From the NCBI RefSeq assembly GCF_038806765.1, contig NZ_CP152389.1, positions 3,472,001-3,536,000 on the forward strand: 64,000 nucleotides of DNA. Reading direction: 5' to 3'. A program made the position numbers and the translations under genes. Source of the stretch: Mucilaginibacter sp. CSA2-8R. GTDB lineage: Bacteria; Bacteroidota; Bacteroidia; Sphingobacteriales; Sphingobacteriaceae. Below are positions 26,844-35,982 of this stretch, one piece after another (the stretch's first letter is position 1; each line of letters begins with the position of its first letter). The notes under the pieces were generated by a model, which saw only the letters and a list, made by a program, of their open reading frames with translations, did not search any database and was not told the origin of the DNA.

Positions 26844-29684
26844 ATGCGTAAAATTTTACTGTTAAGCTTGTTTTCGGCAAGTGCATTGGGCGCTTTCGCT
26901 CAATCAGCTTCCAAAAAGCCGCTCGACCATTCGGTTTACGACGGTTGGCAAACCGTGACCAATCAAAATATAACCAATAATGGCAAGTGGGTAATTTATG
27001 TGGTTAAACCCCAGCAGGGCGATGCCAGCATGGTAATTACAACAGCCAAAAACACTAACAAAATTTTGGTACCCCGGGCAGATACGGCCCGCTTTACCAG
27101 CGATTCTAAATATGCCGTGTTTTTGATCAGGCCATTTTACGCCGCTACCCGAACGGCCCGCATCAAAAAGAAACGTCCGGACGAGATGCCTAAAGACACC
27201 TTAGGCTTTATGTTGCTGGGCAACCAGGCCATTACTAAAGTACCGGGTGTGCGATCTTTCAAAATGGCCGAACGGGCTCCGGTAATTGCTTATCTGGCAC
27301 CATCCGACACCGTGCGTAAACCAGCAGCCGGTGATACCAGCAAAAGAGCTATTGCCACCACCATTGCACCACCTACCCGCGAAGGTGCCGACCTTACTAT
27401 TAAGCAATTGCTCAACGGCAAGCAACGCACCTTTAAATATGTAACCGAATACCAAATTAGCAAAGATGGAAAAACACTGGCTTATGCTGTCACAGCTCCG
27501 CGTCGGTCGAAAGAGGTAAAATCAGGTGTATATTTATACGATATTGAAAAAGATGCTGTAAAACTTCTGAGTAGCGGCCGCGGTACTTACCGTAACCTGG
27601 TGTTTGACGACGCCGGACAACAATTGGCTTTTACAGCCGAGAAAAATCCTGAAAAGGCACCTGTTAAACCTTTTAAACTATATTACTACAATACTGGTAG
27701 GGATAGCGCTATGGCTATTGCAGGCCCTAATATGGCAGGCATTACTCCTAAATGGTCGGTAAGTGGCGATGGCCGGGTATATTTTAGCAAAAGCGGCGCT
27801 AAACTGTATTTTGGTACGGCGCCTATTCCTAAACCGATAGATACTACGCTGGTAGATTTTGAAACAGCAAAACTGGATATCTGGAATTACAAGGACGACT
27901 ACCTGCAGCCGCAGCAGCTTAAAACCCTGCAGCGCGATTTACGCCGCAGCTACGTAGCTGTTATACGCCCAGACGATGCTAACGCCAAAGCAGTTCAGTT
28001 GGCCGACCAGTACATTGAAAGCATATCGCAGCCCATGGGTAACGATTCGCGCTATGCTTTAGGTGTTACCGACACCGGAGCCCGCGTGCAGGCCCAGTGG
28101 GAAGGCAGCAGCAACCAGGAAGCTTATTTGATTGATACCAAAACCGGTGAGCGCAAAAAAATAATGGGCCGTACCAAAGCCCGGTTTATGTTTAGCACCG
28201 GCGGCAATTACATTGTTTGGTTTGATAGTAAAGACCAGAATTATTACAGCTATAGCCTGGCCACCGGTAAAAAAGTAAATTTGACTAAAGCTACCGGCGT
28301 TAAAATGGGAGAAGAAGATAACGACGTACCCGATGATCCGAATGCGTATGGTTTAGCTGGCTGGACTGCCGGAGATAAAAACGTGTTAGTTTACGACCGG
28401 TACGACATCTGGAGCATTGACCCCGAAACAGGTAAGGCCGTAAACTTTACTAATGGAGCAGGGCGTAAAAACCACTTCATATTCAGGTACCCAATGCCGG
28501 GTGGCCGTTTCGCAGCGATGTCTGGCGGCGATGATGATGATAAGTTTATCCCGACTAAAAAACCGCTATGGCTGCTTACTCAAAACGAAAATAATAAGCA
28601 ATGGGGGTATTACAAACAATCGTTCGGATCTGCTAAAGCGCCTGAAAAAATTGTAACAGCGCCCTACAGCTACAGCATGCTTACCAAAGCTAAGAACGCT
28701 GATGTATACATTTACACCAAGCAAAGTTTTGATAAATCGCCGGACCTGTATGTCTCTGCCGACTTAAAAAAAGAAACTAAATTAAGCGCTATTAATCCAC
28801 AACAATCGCAGTATAACTGGTTTACTGCCGAGCTGGTTGAGTGGACTACGCCTAAAGGTTATAAGTCGAAGGGTGTTTTATACAAACCTGAAAACTTTGA
28901 CCCAAATAAAAAATACCCGATGCTGGTGTATTTCTACGAAAAGGTTTCTGAAACTATTTATGGCTATCAGTCACCTGCACCTACGCCGTCGCGCCTGCCT
29001 ATCTCCTATTTTGCCAGCAATGGTTATTTAGTGTTTACGCCGGATATCAGCTATGAGGTAGGACATCCGGGCGCATCAGCAGTAGAGTTTATTAATTCGG
29101 GTGTCGAAGCCTTGAAGAAAAACCCGTGGGTTGATGGCAAACATATTGGTATACAAGGCCAAAGCTGGGGCGGCTACCAGGTTGCATATTTGATTACCCA
29201 AACCGACATGTATGCCGCAGCCTGGGCAGGTGCACCCGTAGCCAATATGACATCGGCTTATGGCGGTATCCGTTGGGAAAGTGGTGTAAACCGCCAGTTT
29301 CAGTACGAGAAAACCCAGAGCCGTATCGGTGCTACCCTATGGGAAAAGCCCGAACTGTATATTGAAAACTCTCCTATTTTCCAGTTTCCGAAAGTGCACA
29401 CCCCTGTGGTGGTAATGTCTAACGATGCTGACGGCGCTGTGCCGTGGTATCAGGGTATTGAAATGTTTACTGCACTACGCCGCTTAAATAAACCTGTATG
29501 GCTGCTGCAATACAATAACGAGGCACATAACCTGATTGAACGCCGCAACCGCAAGGATATCACTATCCGCGAGGCGCAGTTTTTTGATCACTTCTTAAAA
29601 GGCGCCCCAATGCCGGTTTGGATGTCGACAGGCGTACCTGCCGTTGACAAAGGCCGCGACTGGGGTCTGGCGTTAAGTAAATAG
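26844..29684 (+). CDS. Secreted S9 family prolyl-oligopeptidase-type peptidase
   Basis: 946 residues with a signal peptide ([20 protein letters not shown]). A long N-terminal beta-propeller-like region is followed from about residue 680 by an alpha/beta-hydrolase domain with the full triad: Ser774 in '[12 protein letters not shown]', Asp863 in 'NDADGAVPW' and His895 in 'NNEAHNL'. It probably cleaves peptides in the periplasm or at the surface, taking them as short oligomers. No T9SS sorting domain is visible at its C-terminus. It is monocistronic. A near-consensus box TACCTTTA occurs upstream. Confidence 0.92.
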   Translation: MRKILLLSLFSASALGAFAQSASKKPLDHSVYDGWQTVTNQNITNNGKWVIYVVKPQQGDASMVITTAKNTNKILVPRADTARFTSDSKYAVFLIRPFYAATRTARIKKKRPDEMPKDTLGFMLLGNQAITKVPGVRSFKMAERAPVIAYLAPSDTVRKPAAGDTSKRAIATTIAPPTREGADLTIKQLLNGKQRTFKYVTEYQISKDGKTLAYAVTAPRRSKEVKSGVYLYDIEKDAVKLLSSGRGTYRNLVFDDAGQQLAFTAEKNPEKAPVKPFKLYYYNTGRDSAMAIAGPNMAGITPKWSVSGDGRVYFSKSGAKLYFGTAPIPKPIDTTLVDFETAKLDIWNYKDDYLQPQQLKTLQRDLRRSYVAVIRPDDANAKAVQLADQYIESISQPMGNDSRYALGVTDTGARVQAQWEGSSNQEAYLIDTKTGERKKIMGRTKARFMFSTGGNYIVWFDSKDQNYYSYSLATGKKVNLTKATGVKMGEEDNDVPDDPNAYGLAGWTAGDKNVLVYDRYDIWSIDPETGKAVNFTNGAGRKNHFIFRYPMPGGRFAAMSGGDDDDKFIPTKKPLWLLTQNENNKQWGYYKQSFGSAKAPEKIVTAPYSYSMLTKAKNADVYIYTKQSFDKSPDLYVSADLKKETKLSAINPQQSQYNWFTAELVEWTTPKGYKSKGVLYKPENFDPNKKYPMLVYFYEKVSETIYGYQSPAPTPSRLPISYFASNGYLVFTPDISYEVGHPGASAVEFINSGVEALKKNPWVDGKHIGIQGQSWGGYQVAYLITQTDMYAAAWAGAPVANMTSAYGGIRWESGVNRQFQYEKTQSRIGATLWEKPELYIENSPIFQFPKVHTPVVVMSNDADGAVPWYQGIEMFTALRRLNKPVWLLQYNNEAHNLIERRNRKDITIREAQFFDHFLKGAPMPVWMSTGVPAVDKGRDWGLALSK

Positions 29685-29746
29685 ATGATTGATTGAATGT
29701 CAGATTGATTAAATGATGTGCCAATTTGTGAATTGGTGATTTAGTG

Positions 29747-29786
29747 AATGAGTGATTGGATCAAATCCAATCACTCATTTTATTTT
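29747..29786 (+). terminator. Perfect 15-bp hairpin with T-rich tail after the S9 peptidase gene
   Basis: Arms 29747-29761 (AATGAGTGATTGGAT) and 29765-29779 are fully complementary with a 3-base loop, followed by TTATTTT. A second small perfect hairpin (CCAATT-TGTG-AATTGG) lies at 29721-29736. Confidence 0.75.
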
Positions 29787-30029
29787 CAGGATACTTAGTT
29801 TGGCATGAATAGGTTTCACACCTTTGATAATGAGCCGTTTAACCTACTAAGTATCGCTTATGACCAAAAGAATTAAAGAGCTTCTAGATAGTTCTATAAC
29901 CTATTCATCAGTTTTAAACTTTGTTGCAAATTCACGAACATACTGAGTCAGGAACTTAATAACTCATTAATTTCTGACTTTGTATCAACTCACGGATTTG
30001 CTGGCTTAACGACTTAAAACTCAAAAAGC
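29787..30029. other. Intergenic stretch without a supported gene
   Basis: About 240 AT-rich bases between the S9 peptidase terminator and the end of gpmA. A 23-codon frame at 29805-29876 is too short to support and has no clear promoter. An AATAGGTT/AACCTATT pair near 29808 and 29897 is the only symmetry noted. Confidence 0.6.
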
Positions 30030-30722
30030 TTATTCTAAATAATAATGCCTGATCTGGTTTAGGCGGTCGTCCAGTTCATATACCCACGGGGTGGCGGTGG
30101 GTATGTCGAGTTTGGTTACTTCTTCGTCGCTTAAATTATTAATATACTGTACCAGTGCCCGCAAACTGTTGCCATGTGCACAGATAATTACCTTTTGGTT
30201 TTGCCGCAATTGTGGCACAATACTTTCGTGCCAAAAGGGTAAGGCGCGAGTCATGGTCTCGCTTAGGTTTTCAGTAAGCGGCAACTCGCGGTAAGTAAGG
30301 TCGTTGTAACGCAGGTAATGCCCCGGAAAGCGGTCGTCTGCCTCGGTAATTGCCGGCGGGTGTTCGGCCGGGTCGCGCCGCCATTTTTGAACCTGTTCCT
30401 CACCGTATTGCTTAATGGTTTCGTCTTTATTGAGGCCTTGCAAGGCACCGTAAAAACGCTCGTTTAACCGCCAGGATTTGTGTACTGGTATCCAAAGCAT
30501 ATCCAGCTCTTCTAAAACATAATGTAATGTTTTGATAGATCGCTTTAAAACTGAGGTAAAGCCCACATCAAACGTAAAGTTGTGTTTGCGCAGCAGTTGC
30601 CCGGCATAGATGGCCTGCCGCACTCCTTCTTCAGATAAATCAACGTCTGTCCATCCGGTAAAACGGTTCTCTTTGTTCCAAACGCTTTCACCGTGTCTTA
30701 ATAATACTAATTGCAAAGCCAT
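30030..30722 (-). CDS. gpmA: 2,3-bisphosphoglycerate-dependent phosphoglycerate mutase
   Basis: 230 residues from the ATG at 30722 ('MALQLVLLRHGES'). The phospho-accepting His10 is in 'RHGES'; 'NRFTGWTDVDLSEEG', 'RRSWRLNERFYGALQGLNK'-type sequence and 'ICAHGNSLRALVQYI' complete the active site. It interconverts 3- and 2-phosphoglycerate in glycolysis. The frame extends five codons upstream to a TTG, which is a less likely start. It is divergent from the acetate transporter gene. Confidence 0.95.
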   Translation of the reverse strand: MALQLVLLRHGESVWNKENRFTGWTDVDLSEEGVRQAIYAGQLLRKHNFTFDVGFTSVLKRSIKTLHYVLEELDMLWIPVHKSWRLNERFYGALQGLNKDETIKQYGEEQVQKWRRDPAEHPPAITEADDRFPGHYLRYNDLTYRELPLTENLSETMTRALPFWHESIVPQLRQNQKVIICAHGNSLRALVQYINNLSDEEVTKLDIPTATPWVYELDDRLNQIRHYYLE

Positions 30723-30814
30723 AATGCCTAAACGCAATTATGCCATAAGCGTTTGTAAAATGGCCGTCAATAATTTATATTGCACTACAAACCAATTCGT
30801 AACCTTAATAAACC

Positions 30815-31408
30815 ATGATCCCTACTACAACTGTAGTGGTAAAGGATGGCTTTGCCAACCCTGCACCGCTTGGCCTTTGTGCCTTTGGCCTTACTACCAT
30901 TTTATTAAACGTACACAACGCCGGCTTTACCGAGCTAAGTTCCATGATATTGGCCATGGGCATATTTTACGGCGGACTGGCACAGGTAATTGCCGGTGTT
31001 ATTGAAGCTAAAAAGAATAATACGTTTGGCCTTACTGCTTTTACCTCATATGGCTTTTTTTGGCTATCGCTGGTAGGCTTATTGGTGATGCCCAAACTGG
31101 GTTGGGCCGAACCGGCCAGTAACGGCAGCATGGTAGCTTATTTGAGCATCTGGGGAATATTTACCTTCTGCCTGTTTTTTGGCACATTACGTTTAAACCG
31201 CGCCCTGCAGTTTGTATTTGGCTCGCTTACTATTTTGTTTGCATTGCTGGTGTGGGGCGATGCCTCCGGCAATGCAGGCATAAAGCACCTGGCAGGGTAT
31301 GAGGGTATTGTTTGCGGTGCATCGGCAGTATACACCGGTATGGCCGGAGTGCTTAACGAAGTTTACGGTAAAACTATTTTACCAATTGGCCCTGTTAACG
31401 CCAATTAA
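30815..31408 (+). CDS. satP: Acetate/succinate uptake transporter, GPR1/FUN34/YaaH family
   Basis: 197 residues with six membrane helices and the family signature 'NPAPLGLCAFGLTTILLN' at the N-terminus, plus 'GGLAQVIAGVIEAKKNNTFG', 'FTSYGFFWLS' and 'YTGMAGVLNEVYGKTILP'. SatP homologues take up acetate with protons at the inner membrane. The SRPBCC gene follows after 25 bases. Confidence 0.93.
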   Translation: MIPTTTVVVKDGFANPAPLGLCAFGLTTILLNVHNAGFTELSSMILAMGIFYGGLAQVIAGVIEAKKNNTFGLTAFTSYGFFWLSLVGLLVMPKLGWAEPASNGSMVAYLSIWGIFTFCLFFGTLRLNRALQFVFGSLTILFALLVWGDASGNAGIKHLAGYEGIVCGASAVYTGMAGVLNEVYGKTILPIGPVNAN

Positions 31409-31433
31409 GCCGCATAATTGCTAATTTTAGGGC

Positions 31434-31817
31434 GTGAAAGATTATAAAAAGTACTACAGCATCAACGCAACGCCACAGGAGATTTACGCCGCTATCACCA
31501 ATCCGCTCACTCTGCAGCTTTGGACCGGCGAACCTGCCGAAATGTCGACCGAACCAGGCAGTGAGTTTAGCCTTTGGGATGGCGCCATTGTGGGCAAAAA
31601 TCTGGAGTTTGAAGAGGGCAAGAAAATAGTGCAGCAATGGTATTTTGATGGGCAGGATGAGCCATCAATTGTTACCATAAAACTTCATGCCGACAAAAAC
31701 GGCACCTCGGCCGAATTACGCCATAGCAACATCCCCGACGAAGCCTATAATGAGATTGTAGAAGGCTGGAACGATGTATACTTTGGTGGTATTGCCGAAT
31801 TTTACGAAAGCATTTAA
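31434..31817 (+). CDS. SRPBCC / AHSA1-like domain protein
   Basis: 127 residues starting at GTG. The START-like fold is suggested by 'YSINATPQEIYAAITNPLTL', 'PGSEFSLWDGAIVGKNLEF', 'IVQQWYFDG' and 'EGWNDVYFGGIAEFYES'. Such domains bind hydrophobic ligands or assist chaperones; no specific role is visible. The sequence TAATTTTA sits 4 bases before the start, a one-mismatch -7 box. Confidence 0.82.
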   Translation: MKDYKKYYSINATPQEIYAAITNPLTLQLWTGEPAEMSTEPGSEFSLWDGAIVGKNLEFEEGKKIVQQWYFDGQDEPSIVTIKLHADKNGTSAELRHSNIPDEAYNEIVEGWNDVYFGGIAEFYESI

Positions 31818-31837
31818 CCTTAATAAGTGTATAAAAC

Positions 31838-31875
31838 AAAAAATGCTGCCTGTTTATCACAGGCAGCATTTTTTT
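31838..31875. terminator. Bidirectional terminator between the SRPBCC and OmpA genes
   Basis: A 15-bp stem (AAAAAATGCTGCCTG and complement), loop of about 7 bases, with T runs on both strands. Confidence 0.9.
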
Positions 31876-31897
31876 ACTTTGTTAAGTTACCCTGCTA

Positions 31898-33235
31898 TTA
31901 ATACAAGGTAAATTCAACACGACGGTTTTTCTGACGACCGGCTTCTGTTTTGTTAGAAGCAATAGGTTGGTTTTTACCATAACCTACAGCCTCGATGCGA
32001 GATGGGTTAGCACCTTGCTCAACTAAGTAAGCTTTTACAGATTCTGCACGATCTTTAGATAACTTCATGTTAGCCTCGGCCGAACCTACATTATCAGTGT
32101 GACCAGCCAGTTTTAAGCTAAAGTTTTTATCAACTAAAATTTTAGCTACACGCTGTAAGCTTGGGAACGATTTTTCGCGGATAGTAGCTTTACCAAACTC
32201 AAACTCTAAGTTTTTAATAGCTTCACGTACAACACGACGATCTTCTTCGGTTACTACCACACGTACAGGAGTTACCGGAGCTGGCAGCGGACAACCAGAA
32301 CCATCAACTTTAGTACCTGCAGGTGTGTTCGGACATTTATCGCTGATGTCAACCACACCATCACCATCGCTATCAGTAGTTAAACGGGCAATGTTAGCAT
32401 TGGTAGCGTCCAGGTCGCTGCGTAAACGGCGGTTATCTGCTTTTTGAGCATCAATTTCGCCTTGTAAGCGGCGTTGCTCCATCAAGTATTCGTAACGCAT
32501 TGAGGCTACCGGGTTATGTGCAGCTAATTGTGGTTTTGAACTTTTGCCTAAAACAAACTCTAAACCGGCATGTGCCATACCATATTTATCGCGTTTATCA
32601 CCGCGGTAGTATTGGTCTAAGTTATCGCCGTTAACAAAGTTTACCTGGTAACCTAAATCAAGGTTTACTACCGGGCCTAAGTTAAATTTAAAACCTGTAC
32701 CTACCGGGATATACCATTGGCGGGTGTTTCCAACGCTTGAGGTAGTACCGTTGTTAGCATAAAGTGTTGAAGCGAAATTCATGTTACCAGCACCAAAGCT
32801 TATGTAAGGCTGAATGAAGCTTTGCTGACTGCGCCAGTTGATATTGGCTAAGGTGATTACCGCTTGCAAATCAACTGCATATTTAATTTCGGTATCAAAA
32901 CGCTGAATTGGATAACTTGCGTCGCGCGGACCTGAACCTTGCAAGTGACCTCTCATGAAGGATGCTTGCACACCCAGCCCGTGTAATAACTGCTTTTTGA
33001 TATAACCACCATACATTAATTTCTCATTGGCAGTAACGTAGTCTGTTTTGTCTTGAAACAGGGTGTTAATTGAACTCATACCAGCCTGCAAACCTACCGA
33101 CCATGTGCGGAAAGGGCTTCCGCCCGCAAAAGGTTGAACATAATTTTTAGTACTGTCTGTAGTTTGTGCCATAAGCTGCGAGCCCATGGTGAGGCCTGCT
33201 ATAAGTAAGCCTGTTTTTTTTAGATGTAGCTTCAT
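31898..33235 (-). CDS. OmpA-family outer membrane protein with TSP3 repeat linker
   Basis: 445 residues from the ATG at 33235, which places a clean signal peptide first (MKLHLKKTGLLIAGLTMGSQ). The next about 240 residues form a beta-barrel; then a thrombospondin type-3 linker ('DSDGDGVVDISDKCPNTP'), and a C-terminal OmpA peptidoglycan-binding domain ('LAGHTDNVGSAEANMKLSKD', 'RAESVKAYLVEQGANPSRIE', 'GRQKNRRVEF'). A charged helical segment ('LMEQRRLQGEIDAQKADNRR') separates barrel and linker. It ties the outer membrane to the cell wall and is probably abundant. Upstream open codons to 33352 are not used. Confidence 0.93.
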   Translation of the reverse strand: MKLHLKKTGLLIAGLTMGSQLMAQTTDSTKNYVQPFAGGSPFRTWSVGLQAGMSSINTLFQDKTDYVTANEKLMYGGYIKKQLLHGLGVQASFMRGHLQGSGPRDASYPIQRFDTEIKYAVDLQAVITLANINWRSQQSFIQPYISFGAGNMNFASTLYANNGTTSSVGNTRQWYIPVGTGFKFNLGPVVNLDLGYQVNFVNGDNLDQYYRGDKRDKYGMAHAGLEFVLGKSSKPQLAAHNPVASMRYEYLMEQRRLQGEIDAQKADNRRLRSDLDATNANIARLTTDSDGDGVVDISDKCPNTPAGTKVDGSGCPLPAPVTPVRVVVTEEDRRVVREAIKNLEFEFGKATIREKSFPSLQRVAKILVDKNFSLKLAGHTDNVGSAEANMKLSKDRAESVKAYLVEQGANPSRIEAVGYGKNQPIASNKTEAGRQKNRRVEFTLY

Positions 33236-33692
33236 ATTAAATAATGTTAAGGTAAATGCTATACTCCTAAACTTATTTGGAGTAGTGTTGCCCTCAACAG
33301 GCAACATCAATGCCAATTTACATACGCGTGTTTGAAATACGGATAAGTACACATCTCAATAACAGCACAACTCTTTGTAATACAAATATTACCGTCTAAA
33401 CAATGTTTTTGATCATTTACGCCTTACACCTATACTTTTACTATATAATGTAAATCATGTATAAAAACTGATACAAATTAAAACGGCCTTGTACTAAATG
33501 TCGGCAAATGGCACGCCTGGGCAACCTATATTTTTATCGCATCCGACGTATTAAATTTCAATTAGAAATTAGCAGGGCACAAAAGTGGCTGTTGAAATAG
33601 GCTTTTTACGGCCATAATTTTTAGCTCAGTTCCGTTTTAAGCTACAGTAATAATATTGTAAGGGATGGATGATGGTTATATCCATATAAACC
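33236..33692. other. Long upstream region of the OmpA-family gene
   Basis: About 460 bases with no supported gene. Two hairpins lie just before the OmpA start on the minus strand: ACTCC/GGAGT at 33263-33283 and GTTGCC/GGCAAC at 33287-33305, suggesting a structured mRNA leader. AATTTC/GAAATT at about 33555-33571 is a further small hairpin. No perfect TAnnTTTG was found here. Confidence 0.5.
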
Positions 33693-33729
33693 AAAAGAGC
33701 TTGCGAAATAAAATTTGCAAGCTCTTTTT
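33693..33729. terminator. Terminator of metZ
   Basis: A 12-bp stem (AAAAGAGCTTGC and complement) with a loop of about 12 bases and T runs on both sides, directly after the metZ stop codon in the direction of its transcription. Confidence 0.85.
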
Positions 33730-33750
33730 ATAGAATAGCTAACAGCTTAA

Positions 33751-34932
33751 TTAAACGCTTTTGGCAAGCGCTTGTGTAATGTCGGCAATTATATCGTCCA
33801 CTTTTTCTAAACCGGCCGAGATACGGATTAACCCCGGCGTAATGCCAACGGCCGCCCGTTGCTCGTCAGTCAATTTAGAGTGTGTGGTACTGGCTGGGTG
33901 CGAAGCTATACTGCGCGAGTCGCCAAGGTTGGCCGTTACCGACAGCAGTTGCAGGTTGTCCAAAAACTTACGGCCGGCTTCCAATCCGCCCTTAATTTCT
34001 AAACAAAGTACGCCGCCGCCTAAGCTCATTTGCTTTTTAGCAATGTCGTACTGCGGGTGGTTGGGTAAAAACGGATATTTAACCCAACTCACGTTAGGGT
34101 TTGACTGCAACGTTTCAGCCAAGGTTAAGGCATTGCTGCAATGGCGTTGCATGCGCACGTCCAGCGTTTCTAAACTTTTACTCAACACCCAAGCGTTAAA
34201 AGGCGAAAGTGCCGGACCGGTATTACGGCAAAACAGATAAATTTCTTTTACCAGGTCTTCGCGGCCAACAATCACACCGCCCATTACGCGGCCCTGCCCA
34301 TCTATCCATTTGGTAGCCGAGTGTACCACCAGGTCGGCACCAAAATCGGTAGGCCGTTGCAGCAATGGCGTGGCAAAGCAGTTATCTACGTTTAAAATCA
34401 GGTTGTGCTTTTTTGAAAATTGCCCGGCCCACTCTAAATCAATTAATTCTAACTGCGGGTTGGTAGGCGTTTCCAGGTACACCATTTTGGTGTTTGGCTG
34501 TACGGCGGCTTCCCAGGCGGCTTTGTCGCTGGCCGGTACTAACGTGCAGGTAATGCCGTATTTAGGCAAATACTTGGTTACAATAGTAAATGTACTGCCA
34601 AATACCGAGCTGCAGCAAATCAGGTGGTCGCCTTGCTGCAGCAATGCAAAAATCGACGAAAAAATGGCGCTCATGCCGGTAGATGTTGCAAAACCGGCCT
34701 CTGCGTTTTCGAGTTCACACATTTTGGTTATAAACTCATCAACATTCGGGTTGCTAAAACGGCTGTAAATATTATCGTTAGTCTCGTCGGCAAATGCAGC
34801 GCGCATAGCCTCAGCTTCATCAAAGGTAAAGCTGCTGGTTAAATACAAGGGTGTAGAATGCTCGTTCTGCAAAGTTTTTGGAGAACGTGTACGCACCGCT
34901 TTGGTTAAAGGGTGCAATTCCTGATCTGACAT
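33751..34932 (-). CDS. metZ: O-succinylhomoserine sulfhydrylase-type trans-sulfuration enzyme
   Basis: 393 residues from the ATG at 34932, a Cys/Met-metabolism PLP enzyme. PLP lysine Lys208 is in 'VVHSATKWIDGQG', with 'YSRFSNPNVDEFITKMCELE', 'ATSTGMSAIFSS' and 'VYLETPTNPQLELIDLEW'. 'GQGRVMGGVIVG' is typical of MetZ, which makes homocysteine from acyl-homoserine and sulfide. MetB and cystathionine lyases are close relatives, so the exact reaction is probable, not certain. It starts 13 bases after the OsmC stop, so the two form an operon. Confidence 0.88.
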   Translation of the reverse strand: MSDQELHPLTKAVRTRSPKTLQNEHSTPLYLTSSFTFDEAEAMRAAFADETNDNIYSRFSNPNVDEFITKMCELENAEAGFATSTGMSAIFSSIFALLQQGDHLICCSSVFGSTFTIVTKYLPKYGITCTLVPASDKAAWEAAVQPNTKMVYLETPTNPQLELIDLEWAGQFSKKHNLILNVDNCFATPLLQRPTDFGADLVVHSATKWIDGQGRVMGGVIVGREDLVKEIYLFCRNTGPALSPFNAWVLSKSLETLDVRMQRHCSNALTLAETLQSNPNVSWVKYPFLPNHPQYDIAKKQMSLGGGVLCLEIKGGLEAGRKFLDNLQLLSVTANLGDSRSIASHPASTTHSKLTDEQRAAVGITPGLIRISAGLEKVDDIIADITQALAKSV

Positions 34933-34945
34933 AGTATAATGTTTT

Positions 34946-35386
34946 TTAAGAAAGTGTAGCATCAGCAGGGTGTATAAACACCTGCCAGTTTAATTCGGCA
35001 CCGGCTTTTTCTAAGGTGGCCGCTACCGAGCAATATTTACCTATCGACAACTCTACCGCCCTCTTGGCTTTATCTTCGTCGATGTTTCCTTTTAAATGAA
35101 ATTCGATCGTAATGTTTTGCCATAACGATGGTTCTACACCCGGTTCGCGGTCGCCGCTTATTTTCATGCGGTAATCAAGCACTTCCTGACGTTGCTTTTT
35201 AAGAATGCTGATCACATCAATGGCCGAGCAGCCGCCCAACCCCATCAATAACATTTGCATCGGGCGTACGCCAAAATTCTGACCGCCGCTTTCGGCACTG
35301 GTATCCATGTTTACCGTGTGGCCATACTCGTCGTTAGCTTCAAAACCGTAATCGCCGCTTACACGCGCTAAATTTATGGTAGGCAT
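34946..35386 (-). CDS. OsmC family protein
   Basis: 146 residues with OsmC hallmarks: 'GVRPMQMLLMGLGGCSAIDV' holding the first active cysteine and 'IGKYCSVAATLEKAGAELNW' holding the second. OsmC proteins are thiol peroxidases that reduce organic hydroperoxides. It leads an operon with metZ, which links it to sulphur metabolism. A second OsmC gene lies at 44089. Confidence 0.9.
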   Translation of the reverse strand: MPTINLARVSGDYGFEANDEYGHTVNMDTSAESGGQNFGVRPMQMLLMGLGGCSAIDVISILKKQRQEVLDYRMKISGDREPGVEPSLWQNITIEFHLKGNIDEDKAKRAVELSIGKYCSVAATLEKAGAELNWQVFIHPADATLS

Positions 35387-35485
35387 AGTTTTAATAATTA
35401 TGAAAGGCTAAATTATTATTTTGAACCGAAAGTTTTGTTTGCGCCGTATAAAAATGATAGTTTTAGACTCTCACTTAACATTTAA

Positions 35486-35959
35486 ATGAAGAAGGGTTTA
35501 CTACTTTGGGCTTTATGCTTAGCTGCGCTGGCCAGCCATGCACAACAAAAACTGCTGGCTTACGACGACTTTGTGTACATCATCAATAATAACCTGCAAA
35601 AATCAGACGATTTTATGATTTCAAAAGGTTATACCAAGGTTAAAACTAAAAAGCAGGGTAACCAAAAATACCATCTGGATTTACCGGGCAACAGTACGTC
35701 TGATGTTGAGATACGGGTTGATGGTCGCCGCATTTATATCTATGTAGCAACCGACGAGTTACAGCAACTAAACCTGGTGAACAATTCTATCGCTCCCTTC
35801 CTTCTTAGTAAAGAAGATATATCAGGCATTACTAATTACCGGGTAAGAGACTTAGGCAACGTTTACGAACAGATCATTGATAAAGTGCCTTTTAATCCCA
35901 TCAAAAAAGATTACGATATCCGCATCGTATCCGACAAAAACATTACTACTTACAATTAA
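35486..35959 (+). CDS. Secreted protein of unknown function
   Basis: 157 residues with a signal peptide (MKKGLLLWALCLAALASHAQ) and a soluble mature domain ('YDDFVYIINNNLQKSDDFMI', 'DVEIRVDGRRIYIYVATDEL', 'GISGITNYRV'-like elements). No lipobox, membrane helix or known motif is seen. It starts divergently from osmC; the SpmAB-like gene follows after 23 bases, possibly on the same transcript. Confidence 0.75.
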   Translation: MKKGLLLWALCLAALASHAQQKLLAYDDFVYIINNNLQKSDDFMISKGYTKVKTKKQGNQKYHLDLPGNSTSDVEIRVDGRRIYIYVATDELQQLNLVNNSIAPFLLSKEDISGITNYRVRDLGNVYEQIIDKVPFNPIKKDYDIRIVSDKNITTYN

Positions 35960-35982
35960 TTTTCGCCCTTTTTTAGTTTACT

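Noticed and set aside
29805..29876. A 23-codon frame after the S9 peptidase terminator
   Set aside because: Too short, no consensus promoter, and no feature beyond being open.
33236..33352. Upstream extension of the OmpA-family gene
   Set aside because: It would bury the signal peptide 39 residues into the protein.
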